In this document: piece after piece, positions 1 through 8,220 of the stretch
Layout of the letters: each line of letters starts with the position of its first letter
How positions within the stretch are numbered: position 1 is the stretch's first letter
From: JANNSX01 sp963741525
Lineage (GTDB): Bacteria; Pseudomonadota; Alphaproteobacteria; Rhizobiales; Hyphomicrobiaceae
Direction: 5' to 3'
NCBI GenBank assembly: GCA_963741525.1
Contig: CAVUIW010000028.1
Span: forward strand, 124,001 to 188,000
DNA: 64,000 nucleotides
Translations under genes and position numbers: made by a program
The notes under the pieces: model-generated
What the model was told of the DNA's origin: nothing
The model's database searches: none
What the model saw: only the letters and a program-made list of their open reading frames with translations

Positions 1-147
1 TTTCATCCCAAGCCGAAACAAGGCTTACCAATCTGATCCTGTTGGCGAATTCCGGTTGATGCCGGGTTGAGGCCCGCACGCGCTTGCGGGGGCTCTTTCG
101 ATCTATACACTCCGCGCGCAACAGAGGACGGCGGGGGTTTTGAAGCC

Positions 148-1845
148 ATGAAGCGAGAGTCCGGGGGGCCGAGCCTCAGCGCGGTGTTCGTCGACTACGA
201 CAACATCTATTTGTCGCTGAAGCGCAAGGACGAGGACGCGGCCAAGCGGTTCTCGAAGGATGCCTCGACCTGGGTTCGCGCCATCGAAACTGGCAAGCTC
301 ATCACACCGACGAGCGGCATTGCCATGGACGGGCCGCGACGCATCGTCATGAACCGGTGCTACGGCAACCCGGTGCCGCGCCGCAATCCGCGCGACAATT
401 CCACCGACATGAGCTCGTTCCCGTTCGTCAGGCACCATTTCCTGCGCGGCGGCTTCGAGATCATCGATTGCCCGCCGCTGACCGCCCAGCTCAAGAACTC
501 CTCCGACATCCGCATGGTCATGGACATCCGGGATTTCCTGACGCACGAGACCTATTTCGACGAGTTCGTCATCCTGTCGAGCGATGCGGACTTCACGCCG
601 GTGCTGCACCGCCTGCGCGCGCACGCCCGCCGCACCGTCATCTACGCGAACGAGCAGACGGCCTCGCCCTACACCGCGATCTGCGACGGCGAAGTGAAGG
701 AGGCCGACCTCATCCGGTTGCTGACGAAGAGCGAGGGCGCAGGCGTCGAGACGACGAGCGCTTCGACGGTGCTGCCGCGGCTGGAAATTCTCGAGCTCAT
801 CGCCGAGACGGTCTACGGCGCCGAAAAGCCGGTGCCGCTCGAGATGCTGGCTGACAAGGCGACGCGCACGCTTGGCCATGATCGCACCATCGGCACGAGC
901 TGGGCGGGCCATGGCTCGTTCCGTTCTTTCCTGTCAGCCAATCTGCCGGACGACATCCGACTGACCGAGAACGCGCCGTTCCTGGCCTATGAGCCCAAGC
1001 GCCACGGCCAGCCGGGCGTGATCGTCGATCGCCGGTCGACGCCGCCGCAGATCGATTCGCCCATGGTTCCGGCCGCCAAGGCGATCGCGCCGCCGCCGCT
1101 CACCATCGAGGTGCCGGAGCTGCCGATGCCACAGGCGCAGCCGACCTTCACGGCGCCCGTTGCCCCGCCCTTGGGCGCGCCGCGCTCGCCGGCCGAGCCG
1201 CCGCAACTCACCATGCCGCCACCGGTGTCTGCGCAGCCCCCGGCTCCGCCGCCCGTCATGCCGGCCGCCGCCGCGCCACCGGTCCGCAGGCCCGTGGCCC
1301 AGCAGCCCCCGACCCCGCAGGCCGCCAAGGGCCCGGTCAATCTCCAGTCCTCGATCGCGCGCATTCACGAGGCCTGCCAGGCCCCGCCGCTGGCGCCGCA
1401 GGATTATCGCGTGCTGTTCGAGGTGATGGCGCAAGAGATCAACGAGAACAATCTGAGCGGTGCGCAGACCATCACGAACATCCAGGATCGCGCCGGAGCG
1501 CGTGGCCTCGACGTCAAGCGCGACGATGTGCGCTTCGTGCTCGACGTGGTGAGCGAGGCCGATCCCTGGTTCGAACAGGGCGCCTCCGCCAATCTGTTCG
1601 CGGGCCGCTTCCGCAATTTCGCCGTGGCGCGCTGCCGTGGCCAGGGTCTCAATCTGACGGCCGAAGAACTCGACCTGATCGATGCGTGGTTCGCCGGTGG
1701 ACCGGTCGGCGCGCAAATGGTCCAGCGCCAGCAGAGCTACGCCCAGCAGCAGATCGCGCAGGCGAAGGCCGAGCAGGCGGCCCAGGCCCAGGACATCGGT
1801 GGCCAGGACCCTTTGAGCATGCCGCGGTTCGTCAGGCAGCGGTAA
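148..1845 (+). CDS. NYN-domain ribonuclease-like protein with LOTUS-type helix-turn-helix
   Basis: Predicted RNA-acting protein of 565 residues. Residues about 10-190 form a NYN (PIN-like) nuclease domain: the acidic positions expected for metal binding are visible in FVDYDN (D16, D18), NSSDIRMVMD (D120, D126) and SSDADF (D146, D148). Residues about 209-285 resemble an OST-HTH/LOTUS RNA-binding domain. A proline-rich linker (about 300-400) joins this to a helical C-terminal domain of about 120 residues. The ATG at 148 is chosen over the upstream start at 67 because the conserved NYN strand follows it directly. The gene stands alone. RNA target and biological role cannot be read from the sequence; the family assignment is firm, the function inferred. 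Confidence 0.85.
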   Translation: MKRESGGPSLSAVFVDYDNIYLSLKRKDEDAAKRFSKDASTWVRAIETGKLITPTSGIAMDGPRRIVMNRCYGNPVPRRNPRDNSTDMSSFPFVRHHFLRGGFEIIDCPPLTAQLKNSSDIRMVMDIRDFLTHETYFDEFVILSSDADFTPVLHRLRAHARRTVIYANEQTASPYTAICDGEVKEADLIRLLTKSEGAGVETTSASTVLPRLEILELIAETVYGAEKPVPLEMLADKATRTLGHDRTIGTSWAGHGSFRSFLSANLPDDIRLTENAPFLAYEPKRHGQPGVIVDRRSTPPQIDSPMVPAAKAIAPPPLTIEVPELPMPQAQPTFTAPVAPPLGAPRSPAEPPQLTMPPPVSAQPPAPPPVMPAAAAPPVRRPVAQQPPTPQAAKGPVNLQSSIARIHEACQAPPLAPQDYRVLFEVMAQEINENNLSGAQTITNIQDRAGARGLDVKRDDVRFVLDVVSEADPWFEQGASANLFAGRFRNFAVARCRGQGLNLTAEELDLIDAWFAGGPVGAQMVQRQQSYAQQQIAQAKAEQAAQAQDIGGQDPLSMPRFVRQR

Positions 1846-1848
1846 GCC

Positions 1849-1895
1849 GAGCACGTTCAGGCGAAGTGGATTCCGGTTCGCCGTAGAACGTGCTC
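1849..1895. repeat. Palindromic intergenic repeat, family 1
   Basis: An imperfect palindrome bounded by GAGCACGTTC and GAACGTGCTC with a central GAAGTGGATTCCGGTTCG core, directly downstream of the NYN gene. It belongs to a family with further copies near 2.3, 19.3, 21.0, 21.1, 38.1, 38.2 and 41.1 kb. It could fold into a long hairpin and act as a transcript end or mRNA stabiliser. Confidence 0.8.
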
Positions 1896-1997
1896 AAAAC
1901 CAAAACGTCGCGCGCGGGGCCGTTGTAGGGGCGGCGGCCGGTCGGCCCTCTCGATCGGTGTCCTCAGGCTCAACGAGGAGGCGAGCGCCGCTTGCCC

Positions 1998-2210
1998 CTA
2001 CAATCCGTGACGAGCTCGCGCGAGCGCGGCCTTCAGCACAGCAATATCCCCGATCTGATTGGCGAGAATCAGCACGAGCCGGGCGTTGAGGCGCTGGCTG
2101 TCTTCTTCGCTCAGGCCCTCGTGCGCGGCGATGAGGGCCGCATAGAAATCGTCGCCCTTGCCGGAGAAGTTCTCGGCGGACTTGAGCGCGGCTTTCGCAG
2201 TGTCGGTCAT
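1998..2210 (-). CDS. DUF2783 family small protein
   Basis: A 70-residue, helical, acidic protein that matches my recollection of the DUF2783 family, which is commonly encoded next to FAD-dependent aromatic hydroxylases. Its ATG overlaps the stop codon of the upstream monooxygenase gene by four bases, so the two are almost certainly translationally coupled in the operon that begins at 4680. No catalytic motif is visible; a role as an accessory or regulatory partner of the monooxygenase is inference from gene order only. Confidence 0.75.
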   Translation of the reverse strand: MTDTAKAALKSAENFSGKGDDFYAALIAAHEGLSEEDSQRLNARLVLILANQIGDIAVLKAALARARHGL

Positions 2211-3820
2211 GAGGAAAATCCCAAAGCGCGGCGGCGGGCGGCGCGGATGGCGGCGGCGACATCGTCTCGCTTTGTCGCGATTCCTTTCGACGAACCGGTG
2301 TCCACTTCGTCGGAAAATGCTCCAGGCCGGTCGAAGCGCGCGGCGATGTGTTGGTCGGGGCGGATGAGGTAGAGCGCATCGCCGTAGCGTTGGCGGGCGG
2401 TGGCATCGCGGGTCGAGATACAGTCGAGGCCGGTTCCATCGGGTGCGTGCGTATCGCCCACGCTGAGCAGATGAAATCGTCCGCCTAGTCGATTGAGCAG
2501 CCAGCCGTTCTCCTCCGGCGCATCGAGCGCGGGCGCGCCGGGCGCGAGGCCAGCACTATCATTCACCGGCGTCTGCAGAGACATCCCGGCGAGTGAGCAG
2601 GGCAGCGACAGCCTTCCGGAGTTGACGAGCCGGCGCGCGAACGGCAAATCCGTCGCAAGGCCCAGCACCTCGTCGCGGAACAGTCGCTCGACGCCGGGCT
2701 TCGGCGACATGAAGTTCGTGGCGCGTGAGGAGTTGAGGATGTTCTCATCCGCTCCGAACGTGCGCTCCTCGTTGTAGCTCTCGAGCAGGCCGGGCCTGCC
2801 CTCGCCCTTCAAGATCGCCGCGAGCTTCCAGCAGAGGTTGTCGATGTCCTGGATGCCGCCATTGCCGCCGCGCGCACCGAACGGCGAGACCACATGCGCG
2901 CTGTCGCCAGCGAAGATCACCCGGCCATGCACGAAGCGCTCGAGCCGCCGGCACTGGAATGTGTAGACGGAGACCCAGTCGAGCTCGAAGGGCCGGTCGC
3001 CGAGCATGGCTTTCAAGCGCGGGATGACGCGCTCGGGCTGCTTCTCTTGCTCGGGATCGGCGTCGGGGCCGAGCTGGAGGTCGATGCGGTAGATGTTGTC
3101 CGGCTGCTTGTGCAGCAGCGCCGATTGGCCGGGGTGGAACGGCGGCTCGAACCAGAACCAGCGCTCGGAGGGGAAGTCCGCCGTCATCTCGACATCGGAG
3201 ATGAGGAAGCGCTCTTCGAAGACGCGGCCCGCGAAATCGAGGCCAAGGGCGTTCCGAACCGTCGAGCGCACTCCGTCGCAGGCGATGAGATAATCGGCTT
3301 CGATCGTGTAGGGACCATCCGGCGTCTCGACGGTGGCGCGAACGCCATCGCTGGTTTGCGATACGCCCGTGACTTTGTTCTTCCAGCGGATCTCGATGAG
3401 GTCACCGAACTCGGCCGCGCGCTCCACCAGATACTGCTCGACATAGTACTGCTGGAGATTGATGAAGGCCGGCATCTTGTGCCCGGCCTCGGGCAGGAGG
3501 TCGAAGGAGTACACCTCTTTGTCGCGATGGAAGAGCCGGCCGACCTTCCAGGTGACGCCCTTCTCGACCATCCGGTCGCCGATGCCGAGCCGGTCGAAAA
3601 TCTCCAACGTCCGCTTCGACCAGCAGATGGCGCGGCTGCCGACCGAGACGACATTGTTGTCGTCGAGCACAACGGAGGCGATACCGTGGAGGGCGAGATC
3701 GATGGCGGCGGCGAGCCCGATCGGCCCGGCGCCGGCGATTACGACCGGCCGGCGCTCGGCCTTGGCGCCGTTCAGCTCCGGCGGCGTCACATAGGGATAG
3801 GGCGTGTAGGTGTAGCGCAA
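2207..3820 (-). CDS. FAD-dependent monooxygenase (MhpA/PheA-like aromatic hydroxylase)
   Basis: A 537-residue flavoprotein hydroxylase. The dinucleotide fold is seen at the N-terminus (VVIAGAGPIGLAAAIDLAL, residues 26-44), followed by the family's internal FAD motif near residue 300 (GRVIFAGDSAHVVSPFGARG). The family uses NAD(P)H and O2 to hydroxylate phenolic rings. The start is a TTG two bases after the stop of the fumarylacetoacetate-hydrolase-type gene, preceded by GGAGAG; the next gene (DUF2783) overlaps the stop. Together the three genes suggest catabolism of a hydroxylated aromatic acid. Oddity: about 15 residues near the C-terminus (AFSDEVDTGSSKGIATK region, bases about 2279-2323) are encoded by an in-frame copy of the family 1 palindrome. 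Substrate unknown. Confidence 0.87.
   Translation of the reverse strand: MRYTYTPYPYVTPPELNGAKAERRPVVIAGAGPIGLAAAIDLALHGIASVVLDDNNVVSVGSRAICWSKRTLEIFDRLGIGDRMVEKGVTWKVGRLFHRDKEVYSFDLLPEAGHKMPAFINLQQYYVEQYLVERAAEFGDLIEIRWKNKVTGVSQTSDGVRATVETPDGPYTIEADYLIACDGVRSTVRNALGLDFAGRVFEERFLISDVEMTADFPSERWFWFEPPFHPGQSALLHKQPDNIYRIDLQLGPDADPEQEKQPERVIPRLKAMLGDRPFELDWVSVYTFQCRRLERFVHGRVIFAGDSAHVVSPFGARGGNGGIQDIDNLCWKLAAILKGEGRPGLLESYNEERTFGADENILNSSRATNFMSPKPGVERLFRDEVLGLATDLPFARRLVNSGRLSLPCSLAGMSLQTPVNDSAGLAPGAPALDAPEENGWLLNRLGGRFHLLSVGDTHAPDGTGLDCISTRDATARQRYGDALYLIRPDQHIAARFDRPGAFSDEVDTGSSKGIATKRDDVAAAIRAARRRALGFSS
2279..2323 (-). repeat. Family 1 palindromic repeat inside the monooxygenase coding sequence
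   Basis: Read on the minus strand this stretch runs GGAGCATTTTCCGACG through ACCGGTTCGTCGAAAGGAAT and aligns with the intergenic copy at 19293-19340 almost base for base. It lies in frame within the FAD monooxygenase gene, close to its 3' end, and adds a short hydrophilic segment to the protein. The outer arm is degenerate at one end. Confidence 0.7.
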
Positions 3821-3822
3821 GG

Positions 3823-4680
3823 TCAGCTCTCCGCCGTCACGCCGTGCCGCAGCGTACCGACGCCCTCGACCGTTACCTCAACCGTGTCGCCGGGCTTGAG
3901 CCACCTCGGCGGATCGAAACGCGCGCCGGCACCGGTCGGCGTGCCGGTCGCGATGAGATCGCCGGGCATCAGCGTGGTGAAGGACGAGACATAGGCGATG
4001 ATGGCGGCGATCGGGAATGCCATGTTGGCCGCCGTGTCGGACTGGCGCAGCTCGCCGTTGATGCGCGTCTCGAGCCGCAAGTCCGCCAGGTCGATGGCCG
4101 AGAGATCCGTCTCGATCCAGGGACCGATCGCGCCCGAGCGATCGAAATTCTTGCCTTGGGTCACATTGAACTTGCCGTGCTTGATCCAGTCGCGCACGGA
4201 GCCTTCGTTCATGATGGTGAGGCCGGCAATGTGGCGATGCGCGTCTGCCTCGAGGATGCGCCGCCCGCTCTTGCCGATGACGGCGACGATCTCGCCTTCG
4301 TAGTCGAGCTGCTCGGACTCTTTCGGAATCACCACATTGCGGCCGTGCGGGACTAAGGAGAGCGGCGTCCGCATGAACAGGCTCGGATACTTTGGCGCCT
4401 CCGAGCCGTCTTTGTACTCGGCGTTGCGGTCCTGGTAGTTGACGCCGACGCAGAAGATTTTTCCGGGGTCGGGAATCGGCAGGTCGATTTGCGCATCAGT
4501 TGGGGCGATCGTGGTGCGCGCCGCCTCCGCTACATCCTCCGCCCGCGCAAGCAAACCATCGGCGATGAGTCGCCGGACGCTCGTGGCCTCACCCATCTCC
4601 GCCGTCAGGTCGGCAATGCCGTCCTCGCGCATCGCCCCGACGCGGTTCTCGCCATTCCGCCGGAAGGTCAGGAGGCGCAC
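3823..4680 (-). CDS. Fumarylacetoacetate hydrolase family protein
   Basis: A 285-residue protein of the FAH superfamily, whose members hydrolyse or decarboxylate beta-keto acids in aromatic catabolism (fumarylpyruvate hydrolase, 2-hydroxyhepta-2,4-diene-dioate isomerase and relatives). Visible family features are the entry strand KIFCVGVNYQDRNAEYK, the metal-ligand region LDYEGEIVAVIGK, and the C-terminal DLIATGTPTGAGARF segment. The start is GTG with GGAGG-rich sequence nearby. It is the first gene of the minus-strand operon with the FAD monooxygenase and DUF2783 gene, consistent with a later step of the same aromatic pathway. Exact reaction is not decidable from sequence alone. Confidence 0.88.
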   Translation of the reverse strand: MRLLTFRRNGENRVGAMREDGIADLTAEMGEATSVRRLIADGLLARAEDVAEAARTTIAPTDAQIDLPIPDPGKIFCVGVNYQDRNAEYKDGSEAPKYPSLFMRTPLSLVPHGRNVVIPKESEQLDYEGEIVAVIGKSGRRILEADAHRHIAGLTIMNEGSVRDWIKHGKFNVTQGKNFDRSGAIGPWIETDLSAIDLADLRLETRINGELRQSDTAANMAFPIAAIIAYVSSFTTLMPGDLIATGTPTGAGARFDPPRWLKPGDTVEVTVEGVGTLRHGVTAES

Positions 4681-4897
4681 AGCCGTTTCTCCATTGTTGG
4701 ATCTGGTCGTACCCGTACACCTTGATCGTCAGCCCTTCCAGCCGAGCCTCGGGTTGGAGTGCGGTCTTGATCGGGGCGACCCAGGTCCGCAGTGATACGT
4801 TTTCCCCGCTCGGTGCGTCTTTCCGGCCGCCCTCGCCAGCTTAGGGTGTTTCCGTTTTTCGTTGAATCACTTCAACACCCTAATTCCTTGGTTTGTC

Positions 4898-4940
4898 GTG
4901 CTTCTCTTCGGAAAACCGCTGCGCACTTTTCCGGAAGCAC
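4898..4940. repeat. Intergenic palindrome in the divergent region 4681-5019
   Basis: GTGCTTC...GGAAAACCG pairs with CTTTTCCGGAAGCAC, forming a hairpin of roughly 43 bases. A smaller palindrome (GTTGAATCACTTCAAC) precedes it at 4861-4876. A left-half relative is visible near 30574. No gene is supported in the 339-base interval between the two divergent operons. Confidence 0.5.
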
Positions 4941-4992
4941 TCTAGCCCCTTGCCCGCCCCTCCCTGCCTCGGCTAGAACCCCTTTATCGCAT

Positions 4993-5004
4993 TTGTGATC
5001 ACAA
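4993..5004. promoter_or_regulatory. Candidate operator, perfect 12-bp palindrome
   Basis: TTGTGATCACAA is a perfect dyad located 15 bases before the ATG of the aminotransferase gene and within the divergent interval. Its form resembles GntR-family or CRP/FNR-type half-sites. Its position suggests control of the aminotransferase/glutamine synthetase operon by a regulator not encoded nearby. No regulator gene is adjacent, so the assignment is inference. Confidence 0.4.
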
Positions 5005-5019
5005 TTTCCGGCGTTCACC

Positions 5020-6429
5020 ATGTCAGTCCCAACGCAACGCGGCGTTCCGGCGGAGCGGCTTAAGGCCGTGCTCGCAGCCGAGGAGGCGCTCTACGCCCGC
5101 CGCAATCCGCGCTCGGCGGCGCTCGCCGAGGAAGGGGCCAGGCACTGGCTTCGTGGCGTTCCCATGCACTGGATGGTCGATTGGCCGACGCCGTTTCCGC
5201 TGGCCATCAAGGAAGCCAGGGGCGTCACGCTGACGGATGCCGACGGGAACTCGTATGTCGACTTCTGCTTAGGGGACACCGGCGCCATGTTCGGCCATGC
5301 GCCCCCGGCGGTGGTCGAGGCGTTGCAACGCCAGGCCGCGCGCGGCCTCACAACGATGCTGCCGAGCGAGGATGCGGCTGTCGTCGGCCGGCTGCTCGCC
5401 GATCACTTCGGGCTGCCGGTCTGGCAGGTGACGGCGACCGCCTCGGACGCCAATCGCTCGGTCATCCGCTGGGCGCGGGCGGCGACAAAGCGCGAGAAGC
5501 TGCTCGTCATCAACGGCTGCTATCATGGCGCGGTCGACGACACGTTCGTCGCACTCCAGAACGGCAAGCCGCGTAACCGGCCCGGCCTCGTCGGCGAGGT
5601 GCGGGACGTGACGGAGACGACCCGCGTGGTCGAGTTCAATGATCTGGCCGGTCTCGAGAAGGCGTTGGCCGATGGCGAGGTGGCGCTGGTCCTACTCGAG
5701 CCTGTCATGACCAATTGCGGCATGGTGCTGCCGGCCGAGGGCTATCACGAGGCGCTGCGCCGCATCACGCGAAAGCATGGCACGCTGCTCGCCATCGACG
5801 AGACGCATACGATCTCATCCGGACCCAAGGGTTACACCGGCACGCACGCGCTGGAGCCCGACTTCTTCGTCCTCGGCAAGCCGATTGCCGGCGGACTGCC
5901 GGCCGCCGTCTACGGCATGACGGCCGAGGTCGAGCGCGCGATCGAAACGCAGATGGCCGATCGCGAGCCCGGCTACAGCGGCATCGGCACGACGCTCTCG
6001 GGCAATGCCTTGCAGCTCGCCGGCATGCGCGTCGTGCTCGAAGAGATCCTGACGGACGAGACCTATGCCAAGGCGCTGCCGCTCGCCGAAGCATTGGAAA
6101 TCGGTATCGCGAAGATCATCGCCCATCACAGGCTCCCCTGGCATGTGTCGCGCGTCGGCTTGCGCGTCGAGTTCGTCTGTTCGCCCGATCGGCCGCGCAA
6201 TGGTACCGAGGCCGGTCTCGTCGCCCACAACGAGATCGAGCACACGCTGCACCTGTTCGCACTCAACCGCGGCGTCGTCATCACGCCGTTCCACAACATG
6301 ATGCTGGTCTGCCCGGCAACGTCGGATGCCGATGTCGAGCGGCTCGTTGCCGTGCTCGACGAAGGCATGGCCGCGCTGACGAGTGTCCCGCTCGCGAAGC
6401 TCTCCAACGCCAGCAACGGTCGCCCATGA
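5020..6429 (+). CDS. Class III aminotransferase (glutamate-1-semialdehyde aminomutase-like)
   Basis: A 469-residue PLP-dependent enzyme of fold type I. Family signatures include the N-terminal GVTLTDADGNSYVDFCLGD strand, the acidic PLP-ring contact in LLAIDETHTISSG, and the Schiff-base lysine in FFVLGKPIAGGLPAAVYG. Length and the family-typical GMTAEVERAI region after the lysine fit the GSA-aminomutase-like subgroup that NCBI usually names aspartate aminotransferase family protein. It is not expected to be hemL, because it sits with a PuuA-type glutamine synthetase homologue about 150 bases downstream rather than with tetrapyrrole genes. The pair suggests degradation of an amine or amino acid; the substrate is unknown. 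Confidence 0.85.
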   Translation: MSVPTQRGVPAERLKAVLAAEEALYARRNPRSAALAEEGARHWLRGVPMHWMVDWPTPFPLAIKEARGVTLTDADGNSYVDFCLGDTGAMFGHAPPAVVEALQRQAARGLTTMLPSEDAAVVGRLLADHFGLPVWQVTATASDANRSVIRWARAATKREKLLVINGCYHGAVDDTFVALQNGKPRNRPGLVGEVRDVTETTRVVEFNDLAGLEKALADGEVALVLLEPVMTNCGMVLPAEGYHEALRRITRKHGTLLAIDETHTISSGPKGYTGTHALEPDFFVLGKPIAGGLPAAVYGMTAEVERAIETQMADREPGYSGIGTTLSGNALQLAGMRVVLEEILTDETYAKALPLAEALEIGIAKIIAHHRLPWHVSRVGLRVEFVCSPDRPRNGTEAGLVAHNEIEHTLHLFALNRGVVITPFHNMMLVCPATSDADVERLVAVLDEGMAALTSVPLAKLSNASNGRP

Positions 6430-6460
6430 GCTTCGCGAGCGATAAGGACACTCGTGGTGA

Positions 6461-6562
6461 CATGAGCTTGGTGTGGCGTCATGTTCGCAAGTCCGCAAAG
6501 CGAGTCTGCCGCGAGGCGGATGCGGACTTCCGAACCGCCACACCGAGTGTACCCAAGCTCAC
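6461..6562. repeat. Large intergenic palindrome, family 3
   Basis: CATGAGCTTGGTGTGGCG at the left is mirrored by CGCCACACCGAG and AAGCTCA at the right, with an inner AAGTCCGC/GCGGACTT stem. The left arm closely matches the repeats at 51519 and 53155. It fills the gap between the aminotransferase and the glutamine synthetase homologue and could form a strong hairpin in their common transcript. Confidence 0.6.
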
Positions 6563-6582
6563 CTGAACCAACGAGAGTGACC

Positions 6583-7965
6583 ATGCAGAAGGACGCGAAG
6601 TCCGCCCGCGCCGCCGAGGCCGAGACGTTTCTGGCCGCCAATCCCGGAATCACCCACATCTCGATCATCGTCGTCGACAATTGCGGCGTGCTGCGCGGCA
6701 AGCTGCTGACGCGCGAGGAGCTCGTCTCGGTCTACAAAAACGGCCGCTATCTCCCCGGCTCGTTCCGTGTGCTCGACATCACCGGCGAGGACGTGCCGGA
6801 AACCGGCAAGGTCTGGGAGGACGGCGATGCCGACGTCTTGGCTCTTCCCGTTCCGGGCACGCTCGTCGTAACGCCCTGGCTTGCCGAGCCGCAGGGCCAG
6901 TTCCTCTCGACCCTGCACGAGCTCGACGGCACGCCCTGCATCGTCGATCCGAGAAATGCGCTGGAGCGCATCGTCACGCGGTTCAAGACGCTCGGCTACA
7001 ATCCGGTCGCGGCCATCGAACTCGAATTCTATCTGATGGATCGCGACAGCGCGCTCGCCGGCAAGCCGAAGCCGCCGAAAGCGTTGCTCAACGGCGCGCG
7101 GCCGCTGCATTACCAGGCCTATCACCTACAGGACCTCGAGGACTTCGCGCCTTTCTTCCGCGATCTCTATACCTGTGCCAAGGCGCAGGGCCTGCCAGTG
7201 CAGACCGCCATCTCCGAATACGCCCCGGGACAGATGGAGATCGGCCTCATGCATCGGGAGGATGCGCTGAAGGCCTGCGACGAGGCCATGATGTACAAGC
7301 GGCTCGTCAAGGCGGTGGCCGAAAAGCACGGCCTCATCGCGACCTTCATGGCCAAGCCCTACAGCGAATGGACCGGCTCCGGCACGCATGTGCATGTCAG
7401 TCTTGCGGGGGCGGACGGCAAGAACGCCTTCGCCACGAAGGACCCGAAGACGCATCCGCTGCTGCTGCACTCGCTCGGCGGTCTCAAGGCCGCGATGGCG
7501 GACGGCATGGCGCTCTTCGCGCCGAACGCCAACTCCTACCGCCGCTTCCGTAAGAACAGCTATGCGCCGGTCGCTCCCAACTGGGGCATCAACAATCGCA
7601 CGGTGTCGCTGCGCGTGCCGGTCGGGCCCGAAGCCTCGACGCATCTGGAGCATCGCGTCGCCGGCGCCGATGCCAATCCCTATCTGGTGCTCGCCGCCGT
7701 GCTCGCCGGCATGCATCACGGCATCGCCAACAAGATCGATCCCGGTCCGCCGGCGGAAGGGAACGCTTACGCGCAACCGATGCCGGACAAGATCCCGACC
7801 AATTGGTTCGCGGCGCTGGAGCGCTTCCGCGCCTCCAAGCTCATGCGCGATTATTTCTCCGATGAGTTCGTCGAGATCTTCTCGATCGTCAAGGAAACCG
7901 AGGCGGACCGCTTCTTCGCCGAGCCAACCGAGCGCGACTTTGAGTGGTATCTGAGGACGATCTGA
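6583..7965 (+). CDS. Glutamine synthetase family protein (gamma-glutamyl-amine ligase type)
   Basis: A 460-residue member of the glutamine synthetase fold, shorter than canonical GlnA and with a diverged N-terminal beta-grasp domain (THISIIVVDNCGVLRGKLLT). The ATP/glutamate site motifs are present: AAIELEFYLMDR, YAPGQMEIGLMHREDALKA, the GSGTHVHVSL segment and the NSYRRFRKNSYAPVAPNWG stretch. Such homologues (PuuA, glutamate-methylamide or glutamate-ethanolamine ligases) activate amines by gamma-glutamylation. The ATG at 6583 is chosen because the upstream extension to 6481 runs through the palindromic repeat. Neighbouring aminotransferase supports a role in amine catabolism rather than ammonia assimilation. 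Acceptor amine unknown. Confidence 0.87.
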   Translation: MQKDAKSARAAEAETFLAANPGITHISIIVVDNCGVLRGKLLTREELVSVYKNGRYLPGSFRVLDITGEDVPETGKVWEDGDADVLALPVPGTLVVTPWLAEPQGQFLSTLHELDGTPCIVDPRNALERIVTRFKTLGYNPVAAIELEFYLMDRDSALAGKPKPPKALLNGARPLHYQAYHLQDLEDFAPFFRDLYTCAKAQGLPVQTAISEYAPGQMEIGLMHREDALKACDEAMMYKRLVKAVAEKHGLIATFMAKPYSEWTGSGTHVHVSLAGADGKNAFATKDPKTHPLLLHSLGGLKAAMADGMALFAPNANSYRRFRKNSYAPVAPNWGINNRTVSLRVPVGPEASTHLEHRVAGADANPYLVLAAVLAGMHHGIANKIDPGPPAEGNAYAQPMPDKIPTNWFAALERFRASKLMRDYFSDEFVEIFSIVKETEADRFFAEPTERDFEWYLRTI

Positions 7966-8062
7966 CTGGTTTCCGGTGGGGCGACAACTGAATCGCCACA
8001 CTGGTCGCCGTCTGTTGCCATCAATCTTGCGGGCGTCTGTGGCTTATCCAATCCTTCGTCAT

Positions 8063-8194
8063 GGCACCGCCGGACACGCGTGGAGCCAAGGTCTGCGCCC
8101 GGGATTTGCCGGCGACGGTCACCAAACCGCGACAAGCGAAAATCCCAGATAACCGCGCCACGGCACGGTTTCCGGGAACACGGATCAAGGGAGG
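8063..8194 (+). repeat. Long dispersed repeat, family 2 (diverged copy)
   Basis: The segment begins GGCACCGCCGGACACGCG and ends TTCCGGGAACACGGATCAAG. It aligns in the same orientation with 30664-30812 and in reverse with 23428-23582. It contains internal inverted repeats such as CGCGCC/GGCACGG before TTCCGGGAA. It lies between the glutamine synthetase homologue and the desaturase gene, where no coding sequence is supported. Confidence 0.6.
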
Positions 8195-8220
8195 GTATGC
8201 CTTGGCAGCGCTGCGCCGCC

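Noticed and set aside
103..912. Long minus-strand open frame opposite the NYN gene (269 aa)
   Set aside because: Arg/Ala/His-rich composition typical of antisense frames in GC-rich DNA; the plus-strand frame has recognisable NYN motifs.
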